A stretch of 42,587 nucleotides of DNA from Omnitrophica bacterium GWA2_41_15 (GCA_919902445.1 CAKKQZ010000042.1:6307-48893); one strand, 5' to 3'; shown: positions 25,768 to 36,154, numbered from the stretch's first letter. The notes: generated by a model not told the origin, from the letters alone. Made by a program: numbers and translations.

Positions 25768-28700
25768 TTAGCCATCCGAGACCTCTGTTAATTGCAGATT
25801 CTTTTCCATTACCTTCTTTTCCTGCAGTATCCTCTTATATTCCAAAGGCATTACTTTAACAAATCTTTTCATTTCATTTTTAAAATCATCAAGTATTTTT
25901 TTTGCAATAGTGCTTTGCGTATACTTATGGTGATTCACCAGCAAGTTCTTGATTGTCCCGCAGTCATCGCTGCCTTCTAAGGCCTTCTCCAGTTCCACCA
26001 TATCCATGTTGCACTTCTTTTTAAAATCTCCGCACTTATCATAAATATAAGCGATTCCTCCTGACATGCCTGCGCTAAAATTTCTTCCCGTTTCGCCTAA
26101 AACTACCACCCTTCCTCCGGTCATATATTCGCAACCGTGGTCACCAACCCCCTCAACAACCGCGTTTAATCCGGAATTTCTGATGCAGAACCTTTCTCCG
26201 GCAACGCCTCTTATATATGCCTCTCCTTCTATAGCTCCATAAAAAGTGGTATTGCCTATAATAATATTTTCCTCCGGCTTGTAATCGCACTTTTTATCCG
26301 GATAAATTATAATTTTTCCTCCGGAAATACCCTTTCCTACATAATCATTTGCCATGCCCATAAGTTCAAAAGTAACCCCTTTGCTTAGAAAAGCGCCGAA
26401 ACTCTGGCCCGCTACGCCGATAAATTTATAATGAATAGTGTTATCCGGCAAACCAACCTCGCCAAAAAGTTTGCATACTTCACCGCTTAACATCGCGCCG
26501 GTAGTTCTATTGGTATTTTTAATATCCAATTCTATTTTTACCGGGGCGCTTCTGTCAAACGCCGGCCTTGCCAGGTCAATAAGTTTCAAATCCAGAATCT
26601 TATCTATCGCGTGGCCCTGCTTTATTGTGCAATGCGTTGATACGGTTTTAGGGACATCCGGCTTATAAAGTATTTTAGAAAAATCTATCCTCCCTGCTTT
26701 CCATGGCAGGATATTATTATTTAATTCCAAAAGGTCAGTCCTGCCGACCATTTCATTGATGTTGCGTATACCAAGAGCCGCCATAATCTCGCGTAATTCT
26801 TCAACAATGAACCGGAAATAATTTATCAGGTATTCCGGCCGGCCGCTGAATCTCTTTTCAAGGATTTCATCCTGCGTTGCTACGCCCACCGAGCAATTAT
26901 TTAAATGGCAGTGCCTTAACATTACGCACCCTAAGATAATTAAGGCAGCGGTGCAGAATCCGAATTCTTCTGCCCCTAAAAGCGCTGCGATAGCAACATC
27001 GCGGCCTGTGCGCATCTGCCCGTCGGCCTGAAGGCGTACCCTGCTCCTTAAATCATTTAAGACCAGAGTCTGATGCGTCTCTGAAATCCCGAGCTCCCAC
27101 GGCAAGCCGGCATGTTTAATCGAACTTAAAGGAGACGCCCCTGTTCCGCCGTCGCCGCCCGAAATCAAAATCATATCAGCATGGCCTTTAGCAACTCCGG
27201 CAGCAATAGTTCCTACTCCGATTTCAGATACCAGCTTGACGCTTATGCGCGCCCTCGGGTTTACATTCTTTAAATCAAAGATTAACTGGGCTAAATCTTC
27301 TATAGAATAAATATCGTGGTGCGGAGGAGGAGAAATCAGGGTAACTCCCGGAGTAGTATATCTGGTGCGCGCAATGATTGCGCTCACCTTATGGCCGGGA
27401 AGCTGCCCGCCTTCGCCCGGTTTTGCGCCTTGGGCGATTTTTATCTGCAATTCATCGGCATTTATCAAATAGTTCGTAGTAACGCCGAATCTGCCTGAAG
27501 CAACCTGCTTTATGGCGCTGCGGGTTGAGTCGCCGTTTGAAAGCGGCACAAAACGCGCAGGGTCTTCGCCACCCTCTCCTGTATTTGATTTAGCTTTTAG
27601 CCGATTCATGGCAATGGCGATAGTTTCATGCGTTGCCCTGCTTATCGAGCCAAAACTCATTGCCCCCGTTGCAAAACGCTTTACAATTTCTTCAACCGGC
27701 TCTACCTGCTTAAGCTGTATCGCGCCAGCATGTTTAAATTTAATCAGGCTTCTTAATGTAGCCGGATGTTTTGACTGGTCATTTATTAATTGAGAAAATT
27801 CCCGGTATTTTTTTTCATCATTATTCCTGGCAGCATCCTGCAAGCAAGCGATACTATCCGGATTCCAGAGATGAAACTCACCGTCCCTCTTCCATTGATA
27901 TAAACCACCTGTTTTTAAATAAGAAATCCCTAATTCTTTCTCGCCGAACGCATTATTATGCCTGATAATAGTTTCTTTGGCAATCACATCCAGCGTTGCT
28001 CCGCCTATTCTTGAAACGGTGCCGGTGAAATATTTATCAATAACTTCAGGGCTTAAGCCCAATGCTTCAAATATCTGCGCGCCCCTGTAACTTTGCAGGG
28101 TGGATATACCCATTTTGGATAAAATCTTTAAAATTCCTTTATCCACTGCTTTTATGTAATTATGCAGCGCCCTATCTAAATCAAGGATGACCTGGCCATC
28201 TTCAATAAGCATCTTCACAGCTTCATACGCCAGATAGGGATTAATACAATCTGCGCCGTATCCAAATAAACATCCGAAATGATGCACCTCTCTGGGTTCT
28301 GCAGTTTCCAGGATTATGCTTATCTGCGTGCGCAAAGCCTTGCGCACCAGATAATGATGCACACAAGCCACAGCCAAAAGGGCCGGCAATGTAGCGTAAT
28401 CCTTATTTATGCCGCGGTCACTTAAAATAATAAAAGTGTAACCGTCTTTTATTGCTTTTTCAGACTCTTTACAAATATTATCCAAACGTTTTACAAAATC
28501 TTTCGGATCAACTACCTTAAAAAGAATGGGTATGGCCTTGGTGCGAAAACCGCTTTTCTTAATATGCCTTATCTTCTGGAGTTCTTCATTAGTAAGAATC
28601 GGCTGTTTGACTAATAACTTACGGCAGTGTTCCGGAGTTTCATCCAAAATATTTTTCTCAGGCCCAAGAAAGGTCTGTAAACTCATCACCAGCTCTTCCC

Positions 28701-30342
28701 TGATATAGTCGATAGCAGGATTGGTGACTTGGGCAAATAATTGTTTAAAATAAACGTACAAAAGTTGCGGAGCATCAGAAAGGACCGCATGCGGAGTATC
28801 ATTTCCCATTGAGCCCACGGGCTCCTGCCCATTTTCAACCATGGGCTTGATAATCACTTTTAAGTCTTCACGCGTATAGCCGAATGCCTTTAAGGTTGTC
28901 AGGGTATCGGGCTCTTTTTTATTCATTTTAACCTTAGGGACTTTTTCAAGCTCTAAAATATTCTCTTTGGCCCATGTTAGATACGGCTTGAACTTAGAAA
29001 TCCGGCTCTTTATTTCATCATCGGTGATGATGCGGCCCTCCTCAGTATCGATAAAAAAAATCTTTCCCGGCTCCAAGCGGCCTGAATGAAGGATATCGGA
29101 AGGCGCTATATCCAAAACGCCTACTTCTGAAGCCATAACCACAAAATCATTTTTTGTAACTATATAACGCGCAGGCCGCAAGCCGTTTCTGTCTAACACC
29201 GCGCCTATCCTTGTCCCGTCTGTAAAGGCAATTGCCGCCGGGCCGTCCCATGGCTCCATAAAACAGGCGTGGTATTTATAAAAACTTCTTAACCTTGCAT
29301 CAAGAAAGATATTCTGCTCCCAGGCAGCAGGTATAAGCATCATCATGGCATGGGGCAGGGGCCTTCCTGCAAGGATCAAAAGCTCAAAGACATTGTCGAT
29401 AGCCGCAGAGTCACTGCCTCCGGGCACAATAGTCGGAAAAATATTTTTTAAACCCTGGCCGAATAATTTAGACTTAAGGAGGCCCTCTCTTGCGCGCATC
29501 CAGTTTAAGTTGCCCCTTAAAGTGTTTATTTCTCCGTTATGCGCTAAAAATCTAAATGGCTGGGCTAAGTCCCATGTCGGAAAAGTGTTGGTGCTGTAGC
29601 GTGAATGCACAAGGCAAAGAGAACTTTTAATATTTTTATCTTTTAAATCAAGGAAAAAATTCTCAACCTGATGAGGCATCAGCAGCCCTTTATAGGAAAC
29701 ACTGCGGCTGGATAAATTTGTGATATAGAGGGATTTCTCTTTTAATCTTGAGGCGCGGATAATATTCTCTATTTTTTTTCTGATGATATAGAGCTTTCTT
29801 TCAAAATTCAGCCCGTCTGAGCTTTTTCCCTGTCCATCCAGGGCTGATCCGCCATGCCTTTTGGCGGACCATTCATTTCCCTTGCCAATAAATACCTGCT
29901 CTATTACCGGCTCAGTATCTTTTGCTGCCTTGCCTATATCAGAGTCGTCAACAGGAACCATGCGCCACCCCAAAAGTAACTCGCCATCATCCTCAATTAC
30001 TTTCCGGAAAACATCCTGGCAGAATTTTCTATTCTTTGCATCCCGGGGCAGGAATATTAAACCTGTGCCGTACTCGCCAAGGCCAGGCAAATCAATTTTT
30101 GCTTTTTCGCAGGCATCCGAATAGAATTCATGCGGTATCTGAAACAAAAGCCCTGCGCCGTCTCCTGTCTTGGGGTCTGAGCCTGTAGCTCCGCGATGGG
30201 CAAGCCGCCTAAGCACCTGCAAGCCGTCTTCTATAATCTGGTTTGATTTTCTGCCTTTAATATTACAGACAAACCCGACGCCGCAGGAACCATGTTCAAA
30301 ACGCGCGTCATAAAGCCCTTGTTCTTTTTCCATCTTCATCAT
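25768..30342 (-). CDS. gltB: Glutamate synthase large (alpha) subunit
   Basis: Makes two glutamates from glutamine and 2-oxoglutarate. The 1524-aa protein has all four family domains. The class II amidotransferase starts at Cys20 in HGSCGVGF after a short propeptide to be removed. A central domain follows. The FMN-binding synthase domain has GEGGEDP and SVKLVSEIGVGTIAAGVAKGHAD, with the 3Fe-4S cysteines in GCVMLRHCHLNNC. The C-terminal beta-helix has glycine repeats (GDHGCEYMTGGRVVVLG). The start could be any of Met1, Met2 or Met4; none has a strong ribosome-binding site. It forms a GOGAT with gltD. Confidence 0.97.
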   Translation of the reverse strand: MMKMEKEQGLYDARFEHGSCGVGFVCNIKGRKSNQIIEDGLQVLRRLAHRGATGSDPKTGDGAGLLFQIPHEFYSDACEKAKIDLPGLGEYGTGLIFLPRDAKNRKFCQDVFRKVIEDDGELLLGWRMVPVDDSDIGKAAKDTEPVIEQVFIGKGNEWSAKRHGGSALDGQGKSSDGLNFERKLYIIRKKIENIIRASRLKEKSLYITNLSSRSVSYKGLLMPHQVENFFLDLKDKNIKSSLCLVHSRYSTNTFPTWDLAQPFRFLAHNGEINTLRGNLNWMRAREGLLKSKLFGQGLKNIFPTIVPGGSDSAAIDNVFELLILAGRPLPHAMMMLIPAAWEQNIFLDARLRSFYKYHACFMEPWDGPAAIAFTDGTRIGAVLDRNGLRPARYIVTKNDFVVMASEVGVLDIAPSDILHSGRLEPGKIFFIDTEEGRIITDDEIKSRISKFKPYLTWAKENILELEKVPKVKMNKKEPDTLTTLKAFGYTREDLKVIIKPMVENGQEPVGSMGNDTPHAVLSDAPQLLYVYFKQLFAQVTNPAIDYIREELVMSLQTFLGPEKNILDETPEHCRKLLVKQPILTNEELQKIRHIKKSGFRTKAIPILFKVVDPKDFVKRLDNICKESEKAIKDGYTFIILSDRGINKDYATLPALLAVACVHHYLVRKALRTQISIILETAEPREVHHFGCLFGYGADCINPYLAYEAVKMLIEDGQVILDLDRALHNYIKAVDKGILKILSKMGISTLQSYRGAQIFEALGLSPEVIDKYFTGTVSRIGGATLDVIAKETIIRHNNAFGEKELGISYLKTGGLYQWKRDGEFHLWNPDSIACLQDAARNNDEKKYREFSQLINDQSKHPATLRSLIKFKHAGAIQLKQVEPVEEIVKRFATGAMSFGSISRATHETIAIAMNRLKAKSNTGEGGEDPARFVPLSNGDSTRSAIKQVASGRFGVTTNYLINADELQIKIAQGAKPGEGGQLPGHKVSAIIARTRYTTPGVTLISPPPHHDIYSIEDLAQLIFDLKNVNPRARISVKLVSEIGVGTIAAGVAKGHADMILISGGDGGTGASPLSSIKHAGLPWELGISETHQTLVLNDLRSRVRLQADGQMRTGRDVAIAALLGAEEFGFCTAALIILGCVMLRHCHLNNCSVGVATQDEILEKRFSGRPEYLINYFRFIVEELREIMAALGIRNINEMVGRTDLLELNNNILPWKAGRIDFSKILYKPDVPKTVSTHCTIKQGHAIDKILDLKLIDLARPAFDRSAPVKIELDIKNTNRTTGAMLSGEVCKLFGEVGLPDNTIHYKFIGVAGQSFGAFLSKGVTFELMGMANDYVGKGISGGKIIIYPDKKCDYKPEENIIIGNTTFYGAIEGEAYIRGVAGERFCIRNSGLNAVVEGVGDHGCEYMTGGRVVVLGETGRNFSAGMSGGIAYIYDKCGDFKKKCNMDMVELEKALEGSDDCGTIKNLLVNHHKYTQSTIAKKILDDFKNEMKRFVKVMPLEYKRILQEKKVMEKNLQLTEVSDG

Positions 30343-30349
30343 TTTAAAT

Positions 30350-30406
30350 AGGGACAGCGACTATTTTTTCTGCGTATATTTACCTGAAAAAATAGTCGCT
30401 GTCCCT
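30350..30406. repeat. GACAGCGACTATTTTTTC palindrome, single copy
   Basis: Perfect 21-bp arms AGGGACAGCGACTATTTTTTC and GAAAAAATAGTCGCTGTCCCT enclose a 15-base loop, between the GS III and gltB genes. It is the same element as at 22440-22495. It ends 9 bp before the GS III stop and begins 7 bp upstream of the gltB start. Confidence 0.93.
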
Positions 30407-30415
30407 TATAAAGAC

Positions 30416-32605
30416 CTATTTTATAAACAGCATCTCCCGGTACTTCGGAAGGTCCCAGTCTTCGTCAGAAACAACGCGCTCCAGGTCATCAACGTGCCTG
30501 CGTATATGCTCCATCAAAGGCCTTAACTCATCAAAGTAAAGTTTAGCCCTTTTCCCATCCTTGAGTTCCTGGGCTTTTTCCAAAAGTTTGGCCATCTCTT
30601 TAATATTACGCCTGACATAATAAATCTTGGTTGCAATCTCGCTTAAATGCTCTTTTTGATCATTAATCACCGCTTTATCGATTTTAACTATCGCGCCTTT
30701 TGTAAGCATCAGGAGTTGCTTTAAATTGCTTGCCAGCAGCCTCTCGTATTCGTATCCAGCAGGGACAACACAGGAGTTAACCATCTCGTTTAAAGTATTG
30801 GCTTCTATTTCAAGAGTGAGATTATACATGTGAATCCAGATGTGGTAGCGTGCAATCAATTCCTCTTTTGAGAAAACCCTGTATTCTTTAAATAAAGAAA
30901 TATTTTTCTCTTTGGTCAAAGCTTCAAGCGCCTCTGCTGTTGATGCGACATTTGGAAGCCCCCTTTTCTTTGCCTCTTTAAGCCATTCCTCGGCGTAGTT
31001 ATTTCCTTCGAAGCGTATATCTTTTGTTTCCTTAAAAATCTTGGCTATCGCCTTCATTACTGTGGTGTTAAAATCTTTACCTTCTGCCTTACGTATGCTT
31101 AAAGCAACGTAATCAAGGCTCTCGGCGATTATGGTATTTATCACTGTGAGGGGTGTTGAGATATTCTGCGATGAGCCCACTGCGCGGAATTCAAACTTTG
31201 TGCCGGTAAAGGCAAAAGGCGAAGTGCGGTTTCTGTCAGTCATATCCTTATTAAATCTGGGTAAGCGCGCAATACCGAAATCAATGATATCCTTTTTAGA
31301 AACCTGCGACTTTACGCCTTTTTCAATCATTTCTAAGATTTTTACAAGCTGGTCACCCAGGAAAACGCTCAAGATCGCTGGAGGAGCTTCATTTGCGCCT
31401 AAGCGGTGCTCGTTTCCTGCCATTGCAACTGAAGCGCGTAAAAGATCGGAATGCAGATAAACCGCCCTTAATACAGCGGCAAGAACAGCCAAAAACTGCA
31501 GGTTATCCTCAGGGGTATCTCCGGGATTAAGAAGGTTATTGCCATTATTATCCGCCAATGACCAATTAAGGTGCTTTCCGCTTCCGTTTATTCCGGCAAA
31601 AGGTTTTTCGTGCAAAAGGCAGACTAAGTTATGCCTTAAGGCAACCTTCTTCATCAACTCCATCAATAACTGATTATGGTCTGCGGCAATATTTGATTCT
31701 TCAAATATAGGAGCAAACTCATACTGATGCGGCGCAACTTCATTATGGCGCGTCATAAGAGGGATCCCTAATTTATATGCTTCCTCTGCCACTTCAAACA
31801 TAAAATTAACCACACGCTCTTTTATTGTCCCGAAATACTGGTCTTCAAGCTGCTGGCCCTTTGGAGAAGGGGCGCCTACCAGTGTGCGCCCGGTCATGAC
31901 TAAATCCTGGCGCAGGTCATAATAATGTTTATCAATGAGGAAATATTCCTGTTCCGGGCCGCAGGTTGAGAAAACTTTCTTTACATCCTTATGCCTAAAA
32001 AGTTTTAATAACCCTACTGCTGCTTTGCTTAACGCTTCCTCAGAACGTAAAAGCGGAAGTTTTTTGTCTAACGACTCCCCGTGATAAGAAATAAATATGG
32101 TCGGAATACATAAAGTCTTTCCGAGCTTGCTTTCGATGATAAAAGCCGGGCTTGAAGGGTCCCAAGCAGTGTATCCGCGCGCTTCAAAAGTGGCGCGAAT
32201 GCCTCCAGAAGGAAAACTTGATGCATCAGGCTCGCCTTGAATTAATTTGCTTCCTGAAAATTTTTCTACTACTTTACCTGGCCCGGTTATAGAAATAAAG
32301 CTGTCGTGTTTTTCGGCGGTAAGCCCGGTCATCGGCTGGAACCAGTGTGTATAATATGTTGCGCCCTTAGAAATAGCCCAGCCCTTCATTGCGTTTGCTA
32401 TTTTCTCTGCCTGGGCTAAGCTTATAGTTTTACCCTCGCTCATCCAGGTTTTAAATGCCTCGAATGTAGCTTTGGAGATATGTTTTTTCATCGTCTCCAT
32501 AGTAAAGGTATTCTCTCCAAAATAACTCGATACCTTTTTAGGCAAATCGATCCTTTTTAATTCAACGCCCTTTACCCTGAATAAAACCTCATGCCTGATG
32601 CCCAT
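30416..32605 (-). CDS. glnN: Glutamine synthetase, type III
   Basis: ATP-dependent ligation of ammonia to glutamate by the large GSIII class (729 aa, dodecamer), found in Bacteroides, cyanobacteria and others. The GSIII N-terminus is seen (YFGENTFTMETMKKHIS), then HWFQPMTG near residue 86, PEQEYFLID near 220, the catalytic segment RHNEVAPHQYEFAPIFEE near 287-304 and NGSGKHLNWSLADN near 341-354. The long C-terminal helical region (about 600-729) is also GSIII-specific. It lies directly downstream of a type I glnA and has a good ribosome-binding site (CAGGAGGAAG). Having two GS classes side by side suggests use under different nitrogen states. Confidence 0.95.
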   Translation of the reverse strand: MGIRHEVLFRVKGVELKRIDLPKKVSSYFGENTFTMETMKKHISKATFEAFKTWMSEGKTISLAQAEKIANAMKGWAISKGATYYTHWFQPMTGLTAEKHDSFISITGPGKVVEKFSGSKLIQGEPDASSFPSGGIRATFEARGYTAWDPSSPAFIIESKLGKTLCIPTIFISYHGESLDKKLPLLRSEEALSKAAVGLLKLFRHKDVKKVFSTCGPEQEYFLIDKHYYDLRQDLVMTGRTLVGAPSPKGQQLEDQYFGTIKERVVNFMFEVAEEAYKLGIPLMTRHNEVAPHQYEFAPIFEESNIAADHNQLLMELMKKVALRHNLVCLLHEKPFAGINGSGKHLNWSLADNNGNNLLNPGDTPEDNLQFLAVLAAVLRAVYLHSDLLRASVAMAGNEHRLGANEAPPAILSVFLGDQLVKILEMIEKGVKSQVSKKDIIDFGIARLPRFNKDMTDRNRTSPFAFTGTKFEFRAVGSSQNISTPLTVINTIIAESLDYVALSIRKAEGKDFNTTVMKAIAKIFKETKDIRFEGNNYAEEWLKEAKKRGLPNVASTAEALEALTKEKNISLFKEYRVFSKEELIARYHIWIHMYNLTLEIEANTLNEMVNSCVVPAGYEYERLLASNLKQLLMLTKGAIVKIDKAVINDQKEHLSEIATKIYYVRRNIKEMAKLLEKAQELKDGKRAKLYFDELRPLMEHIRRHVDDLERVVSDEDWDLPKYREMLFIK

Positions 32606-32690
32606 TTTAAACTTCCTCCTGATTAGTATTTTATTTATATTTAATGATATATTTTACTACAAATCCACTAAAAAGGAAGTCCTATTTTTA

Positions 32691-32732
32691 GAAAAAAAGG
32701 GCCAGCATCATTTTTTAAATAATCCTGGCCCC
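32691..32732 (-). terminator. Intrinsic terminator of glnA (type I)
   Basis: The minus strand forms GGGCCAG/CTGGCCC around an AT-rich loop that can pair further, followed by seven Ts. It lies about 20 bp past the glnA stop and separates it from the GSIII gene, which therefore probably has its own promoter in the AT-rich gap 32606-32690. Confidence 0.85.
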
Positions 32733-32753
32733 TTTTTTCGTCTAAACTTTTAT

Positions 32754-34256
32754 TTAAATATCAAAATAAAGATAGAACTCATACGGATGCGGCCGCATCC
32801 TTACAGCATCTATCTCTTTTTTGCGCTTATACTCAAGCCAGATATCGATTACGTCCTTGGTGAACACTCCGCCTTTTAAGAGGTAATCCTGGTCCGCTTC
32901 AAGGGCATCTACTGCGCGGCGCAAAGACGAAGGAACTGTGGGTATCTTGCTTAGCTCCTCTTCGCTTAAATCAAAGAGGTCTTTATCCATTGGTTCGCCG
33001 GGATTGATTTTGTTCACTATACCGTCGAGCCCCGCCATTAACATGGCGCTGAATGCAAGGTAACCGTTACAAGCCGGGTCCGGCGGCCGGAATTCTATTC
33101 TCTTTGATTTCGGGCTATCCGAATACATCGGTATCCTTACTGCAGCGGAGCGGTTCCTTGCCGAGTAAACTAAGTTTACCGGCGCCTCATATCCGGGAAC
33201 CAGCCTCTTGTATGAATTTGTTGTGGGCGCGCAGAAAGCCATTAAGCTGTTGGCGTGCTTAAGCAGGCCTCCGATGTAATATTTTGCTGTCTGGCTCAAA
33301 AGCGCATAACCGTTCTTGTCATAAAATAAGTTTACGCCGTTCTTCCACAGGCTCTGGTGGCAGTGCATTCCTGAACCATTATCTGCAAAAAGCGGCTTTG
33401 GCATAAATGTTGCGACCATTCCGTACTTTTTAGCCATATTCTTGATGATATACTTATAAAGCAATAAATTGTCTCCCATCTTGGTGAGTCTATCAAACTT
33501 CATATCGATTTCGCACTGGCCCGCTGTTGCAACTTCATGGTGATGCACTTCCACGTTAATCCCCGCTTCCTTCATCTTCAGGATTATCCTGCTCCTTAAA
33601 TCCTGGAGTGAGTCATGCGGAGGAACAGGGAAATAACCCTCCTTGAATCGTATTTTATATCCGAGGTTGGGATTCTCATCACGGCCGGTATTCCAATCTG
33701 CTTCATCAGAATCAATAAAGTAATACCCGGAGTTTTCAGTCTGGTCGAAACGGATGCTGTTAAAAATAAAGAACTCTGCTTCAGGGCCGAAGAATACGCT
33801 GTCAGCTATCCCTGTACTTTTTAAGTATTTTTCTGCCTTTTTTGCAATATAGCGTGGATCGCGGCTATAAGGTTTTCTTGAGAGCGGATCGTAAATATCG
33901 CAGATGAGGCTTAAGGTGGGGACTTCGCAAACCGGGTCCACTATGGCAGTTGACGGGTCGGGGATTAAAATCATATCCGACTCCTGGATCTTCTGAAAAC
34001 CTCGGATAGATGAACCGTCAAACCCGATGCCGTCAACCCATATAGAGCGGGTGATGTCATCCATCTCCAGTAATTCTGATGCGGGAATAGAAAAATGCTG
34101 CCATAGCCCCGGCAGGTCATTGAATTTTAAATCAATAATCTGGATATTTTTCTCTTTGACAAACTTCAGGACATCCCGTGCCGCTTTTTCGTCAAAAGCT
34201 CCGTTCTTTAGCGGATTGGATGTTTTTACTTCAGCCGCTATTTTTTTCTTGGGCAT
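32754..34256 (-). CDS. glnA: Glutamine synthetase, type I-beta-like, adenylylation Tyr replaced
   Basis: ATP-dependent glutamine synthesis from glutamate and ammonia. The 500-aa protein matches E. coli GlnA closely: [13 protein letters not shown] near residues 75-87, [11 protein letters not shown] near 155, [12 protein letters not shown] near 238, [12 protein letters not shown] near 292 and [17 protein letters not shown] near 345. About 25 extra residues lead the N-terminus. In the loop [11 protein letters not shown] the Tyr adenylylated in E. coli (Tyr397) is Phe428, so that control is lost at this site. PII genes lie upstream. The ribosome-binding site is AAGGAGGAG, just after a 79-bp palindrome, and a strong terminator follows. 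Confidence 0.97.
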   Translation of the reverse strand: MPKKKIAAEVKTSNPLKNGAFDEKAARDVLKFVKEKNIQIIDLKFNDLPGLWQHFSIPASELLEMDDITRSIWVDGIGFDGSSIRGFQKIQESDMILIPDPSTAIVDPVCEVPTLSLICDIYDPLSRKPYSRDPRYIAKKAEKYLKSTGIADSVFFGPEAEFFIFNSIRFDQTENSGYYFIDSDEADWNTGRDENPNLGYKIRFKEGYFPVPPHDSLQDLRSRIILKMKEAGINVEVHHHEVATAGQCEIDMKFDRLTKMGDNLLLYKYIIKNMAKKYGMVATFMPKPLFADNGSGMHCHQSLWKNGVNLFYDKNGYALLSQTAKYYIGGLLKHANSLMAFCAPTTNSYKRLVPGYEAPVNLVYSARNRSAAVRIPMYSDSPKSKRIEFRPPDPACNGYLAFSAMLMAGLDGIVNKINPGEPMDKDLFDLSEEELSKIPTVPSSLRRAVDALEADQDYLLKGGVFTKDVIDIWLEYKRKKEIDAVRMRPHPYEFYLYFDI

Positions 34257-34271
34257 TTTTACTCCTCCTTT

Positions 34272-34350
34272 TTAGGGACGTTTCTTAACTCAGCTATAAA
34301 GTGTCCCCGTAGCGGGGACACTTTATATTCAACTTGAGAAACGTCCCTAA
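34272..34350. repeat. GGGACGTTTCT palindrome, copy 3
   Basis: 79 bp, TTAGGGACGTTTCTTAAC to GTCCCTAA with centre GTCCCCGTAGCGGGGAC, between the PII gene and glnA. Same orientation as copies at 25691, 36423 and 38475. Confidence 0.93.
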
Positions 34351-34359
34351 ATTAGTTAA

Positions 34360-34698
34360 TTAAATCGCAATCTCTCCTTTTTCACCGGTGCGTATCCTGA
34401 TGGCGTTCTCGATGTTTGAAATAAAAATCTTGCCGTCACCGATTTCACCGGTCTTGACATTATCGATGATAGTTTTGGTTATCCGCTCAACATCAGTATC
34501 TTTTACTACAATCTCAATCTTTAACTTCGGCAGAATCTCTACTCGGTATTTCTCCCCGCGCCACTGCTGCACCACGCCTTTTTGCTTGCCGTGACCCTCG
34601 ATCTCGCTGATCATCAACCCTCCGCATCCGGCTTTTTCTAAGGCGCTGCGTACTGCGTCTAATTTTTCCGGCCGGATAATCGCCTCAATTCTTTTCAT
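34360..34698 (-). CDS. Nitrogen regulatory protein PII, paired with the downstream-side amt
   Basis: Trimeric PII signal protein that senses ATP/ADP and 2-oxoglutarate and commonly plugs the Amt channel. It is 112 aa if the second ATG is used; GGAGGGG lies 5 nt before that one and too close to the first. The T-loop GHGKQKGVVQQWRGEKYRVE keeps the Tyr that is uridylylated in proteobacteria (the position of Tyr51), while Tyr46 is Trp. The VEILPKLKIEIVV and TGEIGDGKIF segments are family hallmarks. It follows an amt gene by 26 bp. Whether it is GlnB- or GlnK-like cannot be decided from sequence alone. Confidence 0.95.
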   Translation of the reverse strand: MKRIEAIIRPEKLDAVRSALEKAGCGGLMISEIEGHGKQKGVVQQWRGEKYRVEILPKLKIEIVVKDTDVERITKTIIDNVKTGEIGDGKIFISNIENAIRIRTGEKGEIAI

Positions 34699-34727
34699 CA
34701 TCCCCTCCGCTTTATAAAATTATAATC

Positions 34728-36053
34728 TTATTCCTCTTCCTTAGCTCCTAAAAAGGAGTATGCTGGTTTTCTGCTTAAAAATTCAGGGTAAGCGGCATTA
34801 CCGTGTTCGCCGATATCCAGGCCCTCGATCTCCTCCTGCAAGGACACCCTGATACCAATAGTGGCTTTAAGAATAGCCCAGGCAGCCAGCGAAAGAATAA
34901 AGGTGTATGCCGCAACGCTAACTACACCCGTAAGTTGCGCCATAAACAATTTGCTTCCGCCACCAAAAAATACGCCGTTACCGGTAGCCACGCCTGCGAT
35001 TTTATCCTGCGCGAATAGCCCTACACAAAGCGTGCCAAAAACACCGTTGACTAAATGCACTGACAGGGCTCCGACAGGGTCATCAATCTTTATCCGGTCA
35101 AACATAATTACTGCTAAAACAACCAATGCCCCGGCAATCAAACCAATGATGATAGAGCTCGTTACGCTGACAAAGGCGCAAGGCGCGGTAATTGCCACCA
35201 GTCCTGCCAGGCAGCCATTTAAGGTCATACCTAAGTCGGGCTTTCCTAATAAAATCCAGGAAAGGATAGTTGCGCTCATAATAGCTGCCGCAGCTGCCAT
35301 ATTTGTGGTAATGGCTACGTGGCTGATAGCCATAGGGTCTGCGTTCATAGTTGAACCGGGATTAAACCCAAACCAGCCAAACCATAAGACAAAGGTGCCC
35401 AGAGTTGCTAAAGACAGATTGTGCCCGGGAATAGGATTAATCTTTCCGTTGGTATATTTGCCAAAACGCGGGCCCAAAAGCAATACGCCAGCTAAAGCAG
35501 CCCACCCCCCCACAGAGTGCACTACTGTAGAACCGGCAAAGTCAAACATCCCTTTTGTTGCCAGCCACCCGCCACCCCATATCCAGTGCCCGACAATAGG
35601 GTAAATTACCATAGTCATGATGAAAGAAAAAAGAATAAAGGATTTGTACTTTATTCTTTCGGCAACTGAGCCGGAAACAATCGTGGCTGCAGTCCCGCAG
35701 AAGACTAACTGGAAGAAAAACTTTGCCCACATAGGAACGCCTGTCCAGCTTATTGCGGAATAAACGCCTTTATAAGCTGCGCCAACTGCCGGTGAATTAT
35801 CCAGGCCGCTGGCAAAAAATAACCCCTTTAAACCCATAAAAGGATTGCCATCGCCAAACATCAGGCCCCAGCCCAACAACAAAAAACCTAAAGAGGAAAC
35901 TGCGAATACGATGAAATTCTTAGAAAGGATATTCACGCAGTTCTTTGAGCGGGCAAAGCCAGACTCTACCATTGCGAACCCTAAGTTCATAAAAAATACC
36001 ATCTTTGCCGTTATCAAAACCCAGATAGTATCAATCACAACCTTCATATCCAT
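34728..36053 (-). CDS. amt: Ammonium transporter (Amt), short form
   Basis: Inner-membrane ammonium channel, 441 aa with about 11 hydrophobic helices and no separate signal peptide. The twin pore histidines are in STVVHSVGG near residue 179 and GALSVHLVNG near 332; the phenylalanine-gate region WFGWFGFNPGS is near 224-234. The C-terminal tail EEIEGLDIGEHGNAAYPE is the typical PII-contact region. A PII gene follows directly. Before the start is a 190-bp leader with two inverted repeats. A good ribosome-binding site (AGGAAAGGACGGGG) precedes the ATG. Confidence 0.97.
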   Translation of the reverse strand: MDMKVVIDTIWVLITAKMVFFMNLGFAMVESGFARSKNCVNILSKNFIVFAVSSLGFLLLGWGLMFGDGNPFMGLKGLFFASGLDNSPAVGAAYKGVYSAISWTGVPMWAKFFFQLVFCGTAATIVSGSVAERIKYKSFILFSFIMTMVIYPIVGHWIWGGGWLATKGMFDFAGSTVVHSVGGWAALAGVLLLGPRFGKYTNGKINPIPGHNLSLATLGTFVLWFGWFGFNPGSTMNADPMAISHVAITTNMAAAAAIMSATILSWILLGKPDLGMTLNGCLAGLVAITAPCAFVSVTSSIIIGLIAGALVVLAVIMFDRIKIDDPVGALSVHLVNGVFGTLCVGLFAQDKIAGVATGNGVFFGGGSKLFMAQLTGVVSVAAYTFILSLAAWAILKATIGIRVSLQEEIEGLDIGEHGNAAYPEFLSRKPAYSFLGAKEEE

Positions 36054-36154
36054 TTTTTATCCCCGTCCTTTCCTGTTGCATTTACTCACTTGTTTATTCA
36101 ATTGAGAGGTTTGAAGCAAGAAAATTTTCCCTTTTTTAAGTTACCCTCCTTTCT

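Noticed and set aside
34861-35604. 247-aa plus-strand ORF
   Set aside because: It is a shadow of the amt gene, with composition typical of an antisense frame.
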